Positions 36,201-48,008 of a stretch of DNA of 64,000 bases are shown piece by piece (the stretch's first letter is position 1; each line of letters opens with the position of its first letter). Origin of the DNA: Apium graveolens (Eukaryota; Streptophyta; Magnoliopsida; Apiales; Apiaceae); contig NC_133649.1 in NCBI RefSeq assembly GCF_009905375.1, forward strand, positions 238,108,201 through 238,172,200, read 5' to 3'. The notes beneath the pieces are model-generated. The model was given only the letters and a program-made list of their open reading frames with translations. It did not search any database and was not told the DNA's origin. Position numbers and translations under genes: made by a program.

Positions 36201-36678
36201 GCAGGGTGGAAGTAATGTTATGAAAATTAGATTTTGTGCAGTTGGCAAACACTTTGGAAAGTGTATCGAAGAATATATCCCATTCAGACACCAAATTTGA
36301 TTTAGAAAGTTTGGTTAAATTGATCACCCCCTGATAGTGAATAGCATTGAAAAAATTTGTGATATCATTTTCAGAGGGTAAATTACAGAAATTGTCTAGT
36401 GGAAAATTTAACGCACGATTGACGACTGTTTCATCAACTACATACTGTGTGTTTGCGATGGTGAATGAAAAAGATTTTGAATCATCGGCCACAATAGAAG
36501 TTGTGCAAATCAGTCTAAGTAGATCGACGTTTAAAATCACATTTGATTTAATAGCAGAGCTAACAATCGAATGATCATTTAAAAATCTAATCCAAGGCTT
36601 AAATTTTTCCACATCACATTTTTCCGGATTGAAATAACCAACTTGATTATGCGCGACAATTTGGAAATGGAGAGCCAT
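33295..36678 (-). pseudogene. Copia-2 ORF3: about 1,126-residue accessory protein with one in-frame TAG
   Basis: The start is ATG at 36678 (MALHFQIVAHNQVGY) in the context AAAAATGGC. Residues about 1-230 form a globular domain (KPWIRFLNDHSIVSSAIKS ... YVVDETVVNRALNFPLDNF ... VSEWDIFFDTLSKVFANCT ... YYARFLMLIADHLL) with the same layout as ORF3 of Copia-3. A single TAG at 35704-35706 (after QLQS) interrupts it; the frame then continues unchanged to 33295. The second part has a nuclear-localisation-like cluster PPPKKRKT, a leucine/glutamate coiled coil (LLAQIAALKEELAKSQAEA), a Gly/Ser/Lys linker, an acidic stretch and a long charged helix. No membrane segment or signal peptide is obvious. Related frames occur in many plant Sireviruses as uncharacterised or envelope-like proteins; the function is unknown. 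It may be read through, or inactive. Confidence 0.82.
34394..34406 (-). other. Internal polypurine tract inside Copia-2 ORF3
   Basis: CTAAGGGGGAGAA on the minus strand, continuing purine-rich (GAAAGGGAG). It encodes TKGEKKGS. It closely resembles the terminal tract and the ORF3 tract of Copia-3. A role as a second plus-strand primer is an inference. Confidence 0.5.
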
Positions 36679-37175
36679 TTTTTATAAAATAATAATAAGA
36701 CACAAGCTTTTCAGAATTTTAAGAATAATATTAAGAAAATTCGAATTAATTAAATTAATTTAATAATTCGAATTAAATTAATTATAATCGAAAAATTTAG
36801 ACAGAAATGTATCTCGTTAAAATTCTTAAATCACTAACACAGTTTTGACACACCAAAAGACACAAATAAGAAATTAAAATTAAAATGGAATTTGAAGGGG
36901 CAAACTGATTTCAATTTGATTTTTGCGTTTTTTATAAAAACTTATATTTTTCAGAAAATTCAACAGCACTTTTTTTTGTATATACTTATATGTATATATC
37001 ACTAAAGTGATGATTAAGTTTGCTGAGTAAAAACTCGAGCAAGGAAATAACAGGTTTTTGGTTTGGTTCTTGTTCGAGGAGAGAGAAGAGAGAAAAAGAG
37101 AGTGAAAAAACTGTTCAAAATTCTTGAAAATGAACTGTTATGTTGAAAATGATTTAACATAACACAGCAAAAGCC

Positions 37176-37183
37176 TTATATAA
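37176..37183 (-). promoter_or_regulatory. TATA-like box upstream of Copia-2 ORF3
   Basis: GTTATATAAGG on the minus strand, about 500 bases before the ORF3 start. It is followed at 37120-37070 by a CT-rich stretch (CACTCTCTTTTTCTCTCTTC) like a plant leader. The combination suggests a separate promoter for ORF3; this is inferred. Confidence 0.5.
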
Positions 37184-37186
37184 CAG

Positions 37187-37585
37187 CTGGTATGACAATC
37201 CGGGATTGTCATACCGATTGTCATACCAGGCAAAAGAAGGAAAAGAAGCAAATACAAATAAAAATAAATAACTGGTATGACAATCTGATAGTCATACCGA
37301 TTGTCATACCAGTACAAAATAAAACAATATAATTCTGATATTAATTTTATTACTGGCATGACAATCAATAGTCATACCGATTGTCTTGCCAGTTATAAAA
37401 TTAATCTGATTTTAAAATAAGCAATCATTATTACTAAAATGACTTTCAGCAAGACAATTTCAATTGTCTTGCCGATTGTCTTTCTAGAATAAGATAAAAT
37501 AAGCATTAACAGATTTATATTTACATGTTTACTGAAATGATTTTCAGCAAGACAATTTTAATTGTCTTGCCGATTGTCTTTGCAG
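37187..37585. repeat. Hairpin repeat array in Copia-2 3' spacer (about 5 units)
   Basis: Units pair CTGGTATGACAATC or CAGCAAGACAATT with GATTGTCATACCAG or AATTGTCTTGCC, giving stem-loops at roughly 80-95 base spacing. Two sub-forms exist (GTCATACC and GTCTTGCC), each internally complementary. The same motifs occur in the LTR (32150-32430 and 44080-44360). Sireviruses are known to carry repeated palindromic motifs in their non-coding regions. Confidence 0.85.
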
Positions 37586-37967
37586 TAGAAAAACAAAATG
37601 AATATGTACAGACTACTATTAATGTACTGAAACTTTATTACAAAATAGTAAAACTGAAATAAATACTTAAAATTTTTACAGAAAATAAAGACAATATTTC
37701 AGAATTAATTATTTTTATTCCAAAAATAGATTTCTGTTGAATTTTAGCAAATAAAATTCATAGAAAAATATTTTTAGAGGAAATAAAATATTCTGAGATA
37801 TTTTAAATTAACAAGTAGAGTAAATAACATAGATAAGATAATATATATTACATAGAAATAAGCAAGAAATATGATAAAATGATAAAATAAATTTGCAAAT
37901 GAATTTTTCATTTATGAAAAATTCATTTGTAAATTCATTCAAGAACAGATTCCAGATATTAATTAAA

Positions 37968-40900
37968 TTAATCACAAAAACTATTTAACATGCCCAATTT
38001 ACCAACTAATCTGGTAAATGTGGATTCGTCAAGTGGTTTAGTGAAAATATCTGCTATTTGTTCTTCTGTTGGAACAAAAAATAGTTCAACAGTACCATTC
38101 ATGACGTGCTCTCTAATAAAATGATACCTGATGTCAATGTGCTTTGTCCTCGAGTGCTGCACAGGGTTGTTGGTGATGGCTATTGCACTTGTGTTGTCAC
38201 ATAAAATAGGAATCTTGTTCAATACAGAGCCATAGTCTCGTAGTTGGTTTCTAATCCACAAGATCTGAGCACAGCAGCTTCCAGCAGCAATATATTCAGC
38301 CTCGGCCGTTGAGTTGGAAACTGTTAGCTGTTTCTTGCTGTACCATGAGACTAGCCTGCTTCCTAAGAATTGACAACTTCCTGAGGTGCTTTTCCTATCA
38401 ACAACACTTCCTGCATAATCTGAATCTGTATATCCGACAAGGTTAAAACCAGATTCTTTAGGGTACCAAATACCTAGATTTGGTGTTCCCTTAAGATATC
38501 TTAAGATTCGTTTAACAGTAACGAGATGAATATCTCTAGGATCCGCTTGGAACCTTGCACATAGGCATGTAGCATACATAATATCTGGTCTACTTGCAGT
38601 AAGATAGAGTAACGAGCCAATCATACCTCTGTAGCTTGTGACATCTACCTTAATGGAGTTTTCACATGGTCCAAGCTTGACAGCTGTAGTTGATGGAGTC
38701 CTTGCTGATGCAGAATCCTCTAGATTGTATTTTTTGAGGAGTTCCTTGAGATACTTGGATTGACAAATAAATGTTCCATCTAACCTTTGATTTACTTGTA
38801 ATCCAAGAAAGAACTTCAGCTCTCCCATCATGCTCATTTCAAACTTGCTGTGCATTAACTTAGCAAATCTCTTACAGAGATTATCATTAGTAGACCCAAA
38901 TATTATATCATCCACATAGACTTGGACTAATATAGTATCATTCTTATGTTTTTTAGAAAAGAGAGTTTTGTCTATGACACCTCTAATAAAGCTATTTTCA
39001 ATAAGAAATTCAGAGAGAGTGTCATACCATTTTCTTGGTGACTATTTTAGCCCATAGATAGCCTTGAAAAGAAAGAAGACAAAATCCATATGATCTGGAT
39101 CTTCAAAACCAGGAGGTTGCTCTACATATACCTCTTCATCCAGCTTTCCATTCAGAAAGGCGCTCTTGACATCCATTTGATAAACTTTAAAGTTTGAAAA
39201 TGCTGCGAATGCTAGAAATATCCTGATGGCCTCAAGTCTAGCCACTGGAGCATAGGTTTCATCATAATCAATACCTTCAGCTTGAGAATACCCTTTAGCT
39301 ACCAGTCTTGCCTTGTTTCTTGTAACCACACCATCTTCATCTAGTTTATTCCTGAATACCCACCTTGTACCAACAGCTTTCTTGTGTACAGGCCTAGGTA
39401 CCAGTTTCCAGACTTGTTGACTTTCAAACTGATTGAGTTCATCTTGCATAGCAATCACCCAATCTGGATCAGTTAGTGCTTCTTCAATTTTCTTAGGTTC
39501 CATCTCAGAAAGAAATCCTGAGAACAGACACTCAATTTGAGTGGCACGTCTAGTTCTGACTCCAACATCTGGATCACCAATAATCAACTCAAAAGGGTGA
39601 GCTTTATTCCAGACAGTCTGTCTTGGAAGATTTGATCTTGATGATTCGCCTTGAAATTCATTGTGATGTTGTGTCCTACTAGATGATCCTTCAGCATCTC
39701 CCCCTGAGTTGTTGCCATGTTGACTTGAAGATTCTCCGTCAGTAGCAGTGGTATCTCCATTGTTTCCAGAGTTTCCATCACTATTACCTTGAGTATTATC
39801 AGGATTAACAGGTTCTTCAACAGCAACAACCTCAGGTTCTTGACCATGTTCTGACTCTGAATCTGACGTATCATCAAACTTCAGTTTCTCAGAAGGATCT
39901 TCAGTTTGGATACTAGGGAGTTTAGTGTCATCAAATGTAACATTGACACTTTCAGTTACTTTGTGTTGATCAATGATATACACTCTATATGATCTTCTTC
40001 CATATCCAACAAAAATACCCTCATATGCCTTTGCCTCAAACTTACCACGACGATCATCTCCATCCTTGAGCACGAAGCATCTGGCACCAAATACATGAAA
40101 GTATTTGATAGAAGGTTTCTGTTCATTCAAAATCTCATAAGGAGTTTTCATGAAGTCTTTGTTGATTAGAGTTCGATTCTGAGTATAACATGCAGTATTG
40201 ACAGCTTCAGCCCAAAAGTACATTGGAAGACCTGATTCATTTAACATCGTTCTTGCAGCTTCAATCAATGTACGATTCTTCCTTTCTACCACTCCATTTT
40301 GCTGAGGGGTTCTAGGAGTTGAAAATTGTCTGGTAATCCCTTTGTCTGCACAGAATCCATTTAGAAGTGCATTCTTGAATTCTGTTCCATTATCTGACCT
40401 TATTGCTCTAACAGGGACGTTAGAATCTAACTCAATCATCTTGATATGATCAATCACAACTTGTGGTGTTTCATCCTTAGAGTGAAGAAATAAAACCCAC
40501 GTATACTTGGAATAGTCATCAACTATCACAAGACAGTAACACTTCTTTGACATAGAAAGGATATTAACTGGACCAAATAAATCCATGTGCAATAATTGCA
40601 GAACACCAGTTATGGAAGATGTGTCAGTGCCTTTGTGACTTGCTTTCTTTGACTTTCCTTTCTGGCAAGCCTCACATAGTCCTTCTGGAGAGAACTCCAG
40701 CTGAGGCAGACCTCTTACCAATTCTCTTTTGACAAGAGAATTCATTGTCTTGAAATTGAGATGGGAAAGTCTCTTGTGCCATAGCCAACTCTCATTTGAC
40801 GATGCTTTTGCATAGAAGCAATTGACTTCAAGATTGCTTCCAGAGTTCATGTCAGCTACGAACAGATTTCCTTTCCGTATTCCCATTAAGGAGGGTTTTT

Positions 40901-41327
40901 CACTTTTCTTGTGCAGAATCTGACACTTCAGCTTGTCGAATAAAACATTGTAGCCATTGTCACAGAACTGACTAATGCTAAGCAGATTGTGTTCAAGTCC
41001 TTGCACAAGATATACATTTTCAATGATAACATTTCCAGCTTGCAAACAGCCATATCCCTCCGTTAAACCTTTGCTGTTATCTCCAAAGGTAACCACTGAG
41101 CCAGCTTTCTCAACCACATTTGATAGCAGGGCTCTATCTCCGGTCATATGTCTTGACGATCCACTGTCAAGAATCCACACTACCGGTTGTACCTGTTTAA
41201 TGCCCTGCAATACAAATGGATTAGAACTTCTTCGGAACCCAAGCTTGGCTGGGTCCGGCATACTTGTAAAATTGGCCTTTATCAGGCAAAACAACATTCT
41301 TAATTTCACTATTCTCAACATTCTCAA
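37968..41327 (-). pseudogene. Copia-2 pol polyprotein: protease, integrase, RT, RNase H (one nonsense codon)
   Basis: A single frame of about 1,119 codons broken only by TAG at 39042-39044, where family members have Gln (IYGLK-stop-SPRKWY), consistent with CAG to TAG. Domains in order: protease [13 protein letters not shown] (active Asp about residue 54); integrase zinc region ([10 protein letters not shown] ... LCEACQKGK); integrase core with [20 protein letters not shown] and [10 protein letters not shown] (Asp-Asp-Glu); acidic linker; RT with [17 protein letters not shown] and [10 protein letters not shown] (about 804-807); RNase H with [20 protein letters not shown] and [14 protein letters not shown]. 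It overlaps gag by 107 bases in another frame, so production would need a frameshift or splicing. The rest looks functional. Confidence 0.92.
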
Positions 41328-43542
41328 TGACTGAACATTTGACCTTTAAAACAGCCTTATCAGATTTATGTTTAGGCTTAGGCACAAATGTCTCCTTTCT
41401 AGCTTTAGGAGGACTAGCAGTCTTAGACCTATCATGCTTTCTATTATTCACATGCTGACGAGGAGTAGTCTTATCATTAGAAGCATGCTTACCATTAAAA
41501 TAAGCAAACAACAGATTAAAAGCACAAGACATACAATCAGGAACACCACATGCTTTATGAGAAGGATTAACAATAGGCAACTTATGCATGGTAGACATGG
41601 CATTTGTGTTATCCAACTCATGTGTGTCTGAGTTAGTCTCAGTTGCCTTCACAACCTTGACTGGAACTTTTGACACACTTGACTTGGAGACAGCTTTCCC
41701 ATTAGCATTATCTTCAGCACGGATTTCTTCTTGAATAATAAAAGAGGTCTCATCAAATGGTTCAGCAATTGATTCCTTATAGAGGGGTTCATCAACACCC
41801 TTAAGCACATGTGGTACTTCCCTGCCTTTAGCACATACATGAGGAGGGGAGTTTATGCCTAATTTTCCAATAGCAGCATTGTAATCATAACCTATTCCAT
41901 GTGTTTGATTAACAGCTTGCTTATTGTAAAACTCTTTGGACTTCGAACAAGAATTGAAGTAAGCTTTAACCTTAGCCTCAAGACCGGTGATCTTGTCTTT
42001 GAGAATAGTTTCGAGTTGTCTATAACAGTCAACTCTATTCTCTAGAAAAGATACTTGGTCTTTAAGTTTATCTTGATTAATGTGCACAAGTCTTAATTCA
42101 TTGACCTCTTTCTCAAGGTCTTTGATTTGTTGATTTAACAATTCATTATCACGACGAGCACAATCTAAGTTACCTCTTAGATGATAAACCATTTCAGCAT
42201 CAGAAAGTTTTACCTCTTTTCTTGACGATGAGGTGCTTGCATCACTAGCCATGAGAGCAAGATTCCCAACTTCTTCATCTTCACTGTCAGTATCATCCCA
42301 GCTTCTTCCCTTTGCCAGGTACGCCCTTTCAGATTTACTCTTCTGATTAGAATCGTAAGAGTTCTTCCTTGCTTGTTTTGGCTTCCTGCATTCTGTGGCA
42401 AAGTGTCCCAACTCATTACAGTTGAAGCATCGAATGGTGCTTCGATCAACCATCCCTGTTTTATACCCACCACTGCTGGTGTTAGAGGATGAAGATCCAC
42501 CTTTCTGGAATCTGTTGTAGTTGGACTTGTACTTGAACTTGGGATTCCTTTTGAATCTGACATTTGAGAATCTCTTGACAATCAGGGCCATTGACTCATC
42601 CTCCAATTGCTCCAGTTCTTCCAAGGAATAATAATCATCTCCTGATTGATTTGTAGTAGGTGAATCAAATTCTGCTACTATCACATTATCTTCAACCTTG
42701 GAAGACTGTACCATTCTATCTGATTGTTGAGATTGTTGTTGATATAGTGGTTGTTGTTGTTGTTGTTCATCAGCTACCAGAGCAGTAGACGTGCTGACAC
42801 CTCTTCCTTTCCCGTAAACTTCCTTCTGCTGAATCTGCTCCAACTCATAAGTCTTTAACACACCATAGAGCCTTTCCAAAGAAATCTCACTCAGATCTCT
42901 TGCTTCTCTTATGGCAGTGATTCTATGTTCGAGATGAGTTGGCAGTGTTAAAAGGAACTTTTTATTGACCTCCCTGATGGAATAGTATTTACCATTAATG
43001 TTCAGGTTGTTGATCAATGCATTGTACCTCTCAAACACTTCAGTGATTCCTTCTCCTGGATTGGATTTAAAGTATTCATACTCAGAGGTTAGGATTTCTA
43101 GTTTGTTCTCCCTAACTTCCTCTGTGCCTTCATTAATAATCTCAATAGTTTCCCAGATATGTTTAGAATCTTTACAATTCATCACATGTCTGTTCATTAG
43201 GGGATTAAGGGAATCTACTAAGATTAATTGAAGGCTAGCATCCAGGGAAGCTTCTTCTATTTCAGCAGGAGAGAAGTCCTCAGGATCCTTCACATAAGTT
43301 CTCGCTTTGGTGATCACCACATCATTCTCTATTACCTCTGGTTCAATAACCATAGGAATTTTTGGACCCTTCTTCAACACTTGCAAATATTTGGGATTAG
43401 CAACCTGTAAAAACAGTAGCATCTTCTTCTTCCACATCACATAATTTTCTTTATCGAAAAGTGGAATTTTAACGGTTCCAACTTTTTGTGTAGTCATTAT
43501 GAATTTTTGAGTGAATAAAAATTCAAGAAGTGAAAGAAACAC
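41221..43542 (-). CDS. Copia-2 gag (intact)
   Basis: An open frame of 773 codons; the likelier start is the internal ATG at 43497 ([19 protein letters not shown]), which matches other Sirevirus gags. It builds the cytoplasmic virus-like particle and packages element RNA. Visible features are the gag core ([51 protein letters not shown]), a poly-Gln run ([14 protein letters not shown]), an intact CCHC knuckle [14 protein letters not shown], and a coiled coil ([19 protein letters not shown]). The large size is typical of Sireviruses. It ends TTC TAA at 41221, and pol overlaps in a different frame. No disruption is seen. Confidence 0.9.
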   Translation of the reverse strand: MFLSLLEFLFTQKFIMTTQKVGTVKIPLFDKENYVMWKKKMLLFLQVANPKYLQVLKKGPKIPMVIEPEVIENDVVITKARTYVKDPEDFSPAEIEEASLDASLQLILVDSLNPLMNRHVMNCKDSKHIWETIEIINEGTEEVRENKLEILTSEYEYFKSNPGEGITEVFERYNALINNLNINGKYYSIREVNKKFLLTLPTHLEHRITAIREARDLSEISLERLYGVLKTYELEQIQQKEVYGKGRGVSTSTALVADEQQQQQPLYQQQSQQSDRMVQSSKVEDNVIVAEFDSPTTNQSGDDYYSLEELEQLEDESMALIVKRFSNVRFKRNPKFKYKSNYNRFQKGGSSSSNTSSGGYKTGMVDRSTIRCFNCNELGHFATECRKPKQARKNSYDSNQKSKSERAYLAKGRSWDDTDSEDEEVGNLALMASDASTSSSRKEVKLSDAEMVYHLRGNLDCARRDNELLNQQIKDLEKEVNELRLVHINQDKLKDQVSFLENRVDCYRQLETILKDKITGLEAKVKAYFNSCSKSKEFYNKQAVNQTHGIGYDYNAAIGKLGINSPPHVCAKGREVPHVLKGVDEPLYKESIAEPFDETSFIIQEEIRAEDNANGKAVSKSSVSKVPVKVVKATETNSDTHELDNTNAMSTMHKLPIVNPSHKACGVPDCMSCAFNLLFAYFNGKHASNDKTTPRQHVNNRKHDRSKTASPPKARKETFVPKPKHKSDKAVLKVKCSVIENVENSEIKNVVLPDKGQFYKYAGPSQAWVPKKF

Positions 43543-43579
43543 AAAAGTCTAGGATCTTGATTTGTACGTTAATCAGAAG

Positions 43580-43591
43580 GCTCTGATACCA
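43580..43591 (-). other. Copia-2 primer binding site (initiator tRNA-Met)
   Basis: Minus strand TGGTATCAGAGC, an exact match to the canonical site, two bases inside the 5' LTR (43594). Confidence 0.93.
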
Positions 43592-43593
43592 AT

Positions 43594-44965
43594 TGTTAGG
43601 TCCCAATTTGTTTGTAGAAGGGGGGGGTTGAATGCAAACAATACCGTTTCGACGAATAAAATGCGGAATAAAATTGTGAAACAAAATTCAAGTTAAATAA
43701 AACTTTTATTAAACTTGAAAGGTGTTACAACTACGGTATCGATTACAAGGGTTTAATCTCAAATCAATTATTACAAATTTAGAATAAATTCGACATGAAC
43801 TTTTTCTATTTTTGTAATTAAAAGATCAAATGCTAAAAGCGATTTGAGATTAAGTTCTAGGGATTTTAATCCGCTAGATTGATATACAAGAACAAGATAA
43901 GTAATTCTAGTGGTTTGGATTTAACATTAACAAACTAGAATATTTGATCTTGAATAAGCAGATGAATGATGAAATATTTTCTTTTGTTTTCTGCTGTGTT
44001 TTCTTGTTCTGTATGTGCTGCTCTGTTTTTGCTGAATTATGTATTGATATTGTCTTCTGCTTTCTTTTAAACAATCACAGCCCAAGTTGTTGAACTGGTG
44101 TGACAATCTATTTGAGCTTGAAGAACTTTCGGTGAGACAATCTATTAGAGCTAGGAAGACAATTAAAATGAACTAGCAAGACTTTCGGTATGACTATTGA
44201 TTGTCATACCGATTGTCATAGTAGTACAATTGAAATTGTTTTTCTGAATACATAATTGATTTTAATCTAATTGAAAATTCTATCAATACAATTAACTGAA
44301 TTAGCAAGACATTCGGTATGACTATCAATTGTCATACCGATTGTCATACTAGTACAATCAGTTGTCTTACTTAGAATTATCACAGATTTTAATCAATTAA
44401 CATTCTGAAAATCCTTAATATTAATTCTAAATTAATTAATCAATTTAATTCAATTAAACAATAAATTAATCCTTGCAGATATAATTTATTTTCTTAATTA
44501 AATTATATGACTTAATTAATTAATAGAGAATTAATACTAACCCTGAGCAGCATCCATTCTTCTGACAATCTTCTGAAAGTCTCTGAGACTTATGAATCAA
44601 TTTCGTCACTTCAACGCTGACACTCGATGTACTGTCTGGTTCATGAGTGACTAACTTTCGTGACGTTTCTTCATGTCTTGACTTTGTTGTTCTGATTGAA
44701 TCCTTGTAATAAATGATACCTTGACGAGATCTCTGTCACTTGATTAAATCCACGATCTTGATTTATATCACTGAGGCATGATCAAATTCTTGAACTTCTT
44801 CCAGTGAATCTTCAAGTCTGCAGATGAACAATGTTTCTTTATTCTTTGACAGATGTTACTTTGTGAGATCTCTCTGATGCTTGATCCACTATTTACTTAT
44901 TACATTCTTATTTGAGTTGAGTTAAATACTCGAATAAACGAGTAGGCTATGACATATGCCTTTCA
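43594..44965 (-). repeat. Copia-2 5' LTR
   Basis: 1,372 bp, from TGTTAGGTCCC to ...TGCCTTTCA. By eye it differs from 31662-33032 by one extra G in a G-run and four substitutions. Confidence 0.95.
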
Positions 44966-44970
44966 AGAAT
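44966..44970. repeat. Copia-2 target-site duplication, right copy (AGAAT)
   Basis: Exact repeat of 31657-31661. Confidence 0.95.
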
Positions 44971-47477
44971 TCATGTTTTTAATGAATAAAGAGCTAGACA
45001 AACTTGGTGTGTAAGCTGTGAACTAGGCTTTGAAAATTGAAGCTTTTTGAGGAATAAACATTACATACACAAAATAAATAGCATAAAGTATCCAACTCTT
45101 CCAAGACGAGCCAAGCAACTCTTAGTCTCTCCCCCTCATCTTCTCCATTCGACCAAGCAAGAAAAGGAAGAAATGCAAATCAAAATCTCAAGGGTGAGGC
45201 ATGGAAAAATTCCCAAATTAATTCCTAAGCTTCTATATTACTAAACAAAGGTAAAATAATTCTTTCATCCCATTTCTTTGAGTTTTTAATGGTAAAGAAA
45301 TTATTAAAGATGATGATGAATAGTAACCTCTAGTTTGTTTTTGTTATTTTCTTAATGATCTAAGGTTCTTTAAGGATAGTTAAGGACACACAATGCATCA
45401 TCCATCAAAAATAAAACCTTTCAAGCTTTCAAGAAAGGTATAAATCCTTACCCAACCTTGTTTAAGGTTTAGGTTTCCAGAAATTTATGGATCTTAGCTG
45501 TAAACCTAGTTTTGACGGTTGATTTGTTATTTTCTTGATATTTAGTTAGTTAGTTACTAAGATTGATGTTTTTGCCTCAAGAACATGATGCTCCTGAGAG
45601 GAGTAAGTATTAAGATGATGGTATGGTGATTGTTGATTGTTGATTAATGATTTAGAGCGAAAACGAAACTCTAATCGCGAGCGTAATGTCGATAAATCGA
45701 GCGAATCGTAACCTTATGTTTCTGCAGAAATACAGAAAGTATAAACTGTGATTTTTTGACAAGTAAATTTGAAAATGATAGAAATTTTTGTAAGGATCGT
45801 TTATCCGCTTGAATCGCTAGATTTTGATTTACGGTTCAAAAGTTAGGCCTGTTTTAGTGAAAACGATTTAAGCGATAAAAACTTCTACGAATTACGAATT
45901 TTGGATTTATAAATGATCGACTTAGAAGTATTTAAAAATTATGAAATTTTTATAGAGAGTAAAAAAATGGAATATATTAACTGTCATAAAATTTAAGGTA
46001 AAAATATTGATTTGTCAATTTTATAAAAATATCGGAGCCGAGGTCACGTGGAGTAAGAACACCAAACTCAATCCACTGCTAGAAAACTGGTTCTTCGGTA
46101 TTTTCACCCATGTTACCAAAAAACCATTTTCAAATAATCTATTCTAAATTTTATCTAGGTCGTGCTCGCAAAAACGGTGTGTCAATTGAGTTAACGGTTT
46201 GAGAGAAATCAACATTTTAGTGAAAGCGATATGAATAGTAAAACTAAGTAGTTGACCGAACTTTTAAAAAGCTTTTCACCTATTTAAAATCATTTTATCA
46301 AAATGAAAGTTTTATGATAAATATTAAAATTACTCGAGAATCTCCTTGAAGTGATTTTGTATTTAAATATTTAATTTTCGATTTATCAAAAATGCTAGAG
46401 TGCGAGTCGCGTAATAGTAATATTCGGTAAAGTCAACTCTAGAATACCACTTTGACCGTCCGTTTCGGCCTAGGATTGATACTTATTTTGAGTCGATTGA
46501 ATATATTATGAAGTATTGTACTTATTAGAAATATAAGTCGTTGATGGGATTAGTAATACTGATTAAGATTATGAGATTTGTTGATTAAAAAATCCGGAAC
46601 GAGAGGAAGTCGGAAAACGTATATTGGACTCCAGGCAAGTTTTCAAACCCTACCTTTTACAACTGTTGTGTTGTTTTTTGTTTTCAAATAAATTATATAT
46701 ATATATGATGTTGTATTACGATATTTTACGAATTGTGATATATAAAATCATATGATATGTTAATGATTTTGGTATATGAATATTATCGAATTTCAATCGA
46801 TAACGCTAGAGAGTAGCGTTGTATATATGAGGTGTATATTTTAGACCGAGTATCGGTCGGTATAATTTGATGAAACCCCGGAAGTATTCCGAGGGTGTTT
46901 AATTTAAGAATATTAATACTATAGTAGAGCGTGATGTATAAGTTATAAGACCGAGAGACAGTCAGTTTTTATAAAGTATAAACTCGGGAATCATTCCAGA
47001 GATGCTTTGGATGATTAAAAGTCCGTAGCTATTTTATTCCAAGAGACTCGATGTCCTATCGTGAAATATTAAAGTACCTCGAATATATTTAGAACGATTT
47101 CCGAAAATCGTATTCCCTCAACTATATTTAGTTACTCGATCAATGAATATTATTTCTAGTATTCATTTAATATAGGAGAAGTATTATCCAACAATTATTT
47201 ATTTCAAATTCAATTATTTTATATTTATTAAAGATTATTTAATTATTTAAACATAAATTAGTTGAGAAATATTATTTCAAATATTCTTTTAAAATATAAC
47301 TATTTGAGTTTTAATTATTTAATAATTAATATTTAACTATTAAATATTTATTAGATTATTTAAAATGATTTAAAGATCCAAAAATCTACTTTTCTGAACT
47401 CCAGAAAATCAATTTAATACTTTCAGATCATCGAAAAATATTATCTCGACGTATTTTAAATATTTTGACTATAGTGT
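44971..47477 (+). mobile_element. LTR-like sequence E, right part
   Basis: Continuation of the sequence interrupted at 31661 by Copia-2. It is AT-rich, with no convincing coding frame (45047-45244 is not supported). The region 46560-46680 (GGAAGTCGGAAAACGTATATTGGACTCC...) has the character of a long gypsy LTR. It stops where the family D LTR starts at 47478; whether E resumes beyond D cannot be seen. Confidence 0.5.
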
Positions 47478-48008
47478 TGTTGTGGAAGAAAAACTTGAGT
47501 GTGTTAGTTTTTAATGCTAGGGTTGGTGAGCTTCGAGGTTTAATGGCTGCTCTTGCGTTCGAGACTATCGATGCTTGCAAGAAGCCTACGTATCTCTGTG
47601 TTGTAGAGAATCAAGCCAAAAACGTAGTTTAGGTTGAGGGGTAGGGCCCTTTATATAGAGGTGAGTCTAGGGTTAGACTTCTGTTGAGAGACTTGGTGGA
47701 CAAGTCTCCAACTTAGATGGTGATTAGGAATCTTATTGAGGAAGAAGCTCCAGAACCTTCTGTGTAGGACTTTGAGTCTGTTTAGAATATATGTCTCTGC
47801 TCTTCCAGCCGTATTGGGCCTAGTCCGTGAACAGCTTGTGTTCGTGGACCTTGACGACCTCGGCTAATGGGCTTTGTCTACATGGGCCATCTTGAGTCTA
47901 CTATGAGTTCGGATCAGACATGTATGTATTGGACTTTTAGACAAGAAGCCTAAGTGTAATTAATGTGACATTTAATGTGTCTTTTGGATGTATTTTCTAT
48001 CCATATCA
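47478..48008 (-). mobile_element. Element D 3' LTR
   Basis: 531 bp, TGTTGTGGAAG to CTATCCATATCA, homologous to the solo LTR at 22081-22610. Followed by TTTCCCCCCA, which on the minus strand is a polypurine tract (TGGGGGGAAA) preceding LTR start TGATATGG. So D runs on the minus strand with its interior to the right; its 5' LTR lies beyond the window. Confidence 0.82.
47651..47657 (-). promoter_or_regulatory. TATA-like box in element D LTR
   Basis: Minus strand CTCTATATAAAGGGCC, conserved with 22254-22260. Confidence 0.55.

Larger units (their letters stand above)
31662..44965 (-). mobile_element. Copia-2: complete, very young Sirevirus with ORF3
   Basis: A 13.3-kb minus-strand element with near-identical LTRs (31662-33032 and 43594-44965), an exact AGAAT duplication, a perfect primer site and a polypurine tract. 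The order on the minus strand is gag (43542-41221), pol (41327-37968), a 1.3-kb spacer with a hairpin array and TATA-like box, ORF3 (36678-33295), tract and LTR. By eye the LTRs differ at four bases and one G-run length over 1,372 bp, so the insertion is recent. Only one nonsense codon is seen in pol and one in ORF3. The long gag, iMet primer and extra 3' frame fit Sireviruses (SIRE/Maximus). Confidence 0.93.

Noticed and set aside
35704..36678. ORF3 as a viral envelope gene
   Set aside because: No signal peptide, transmembrane segment or Cys-rich ectodomain is visible in either ORF3; basic nuclear-type clusters are present instead.
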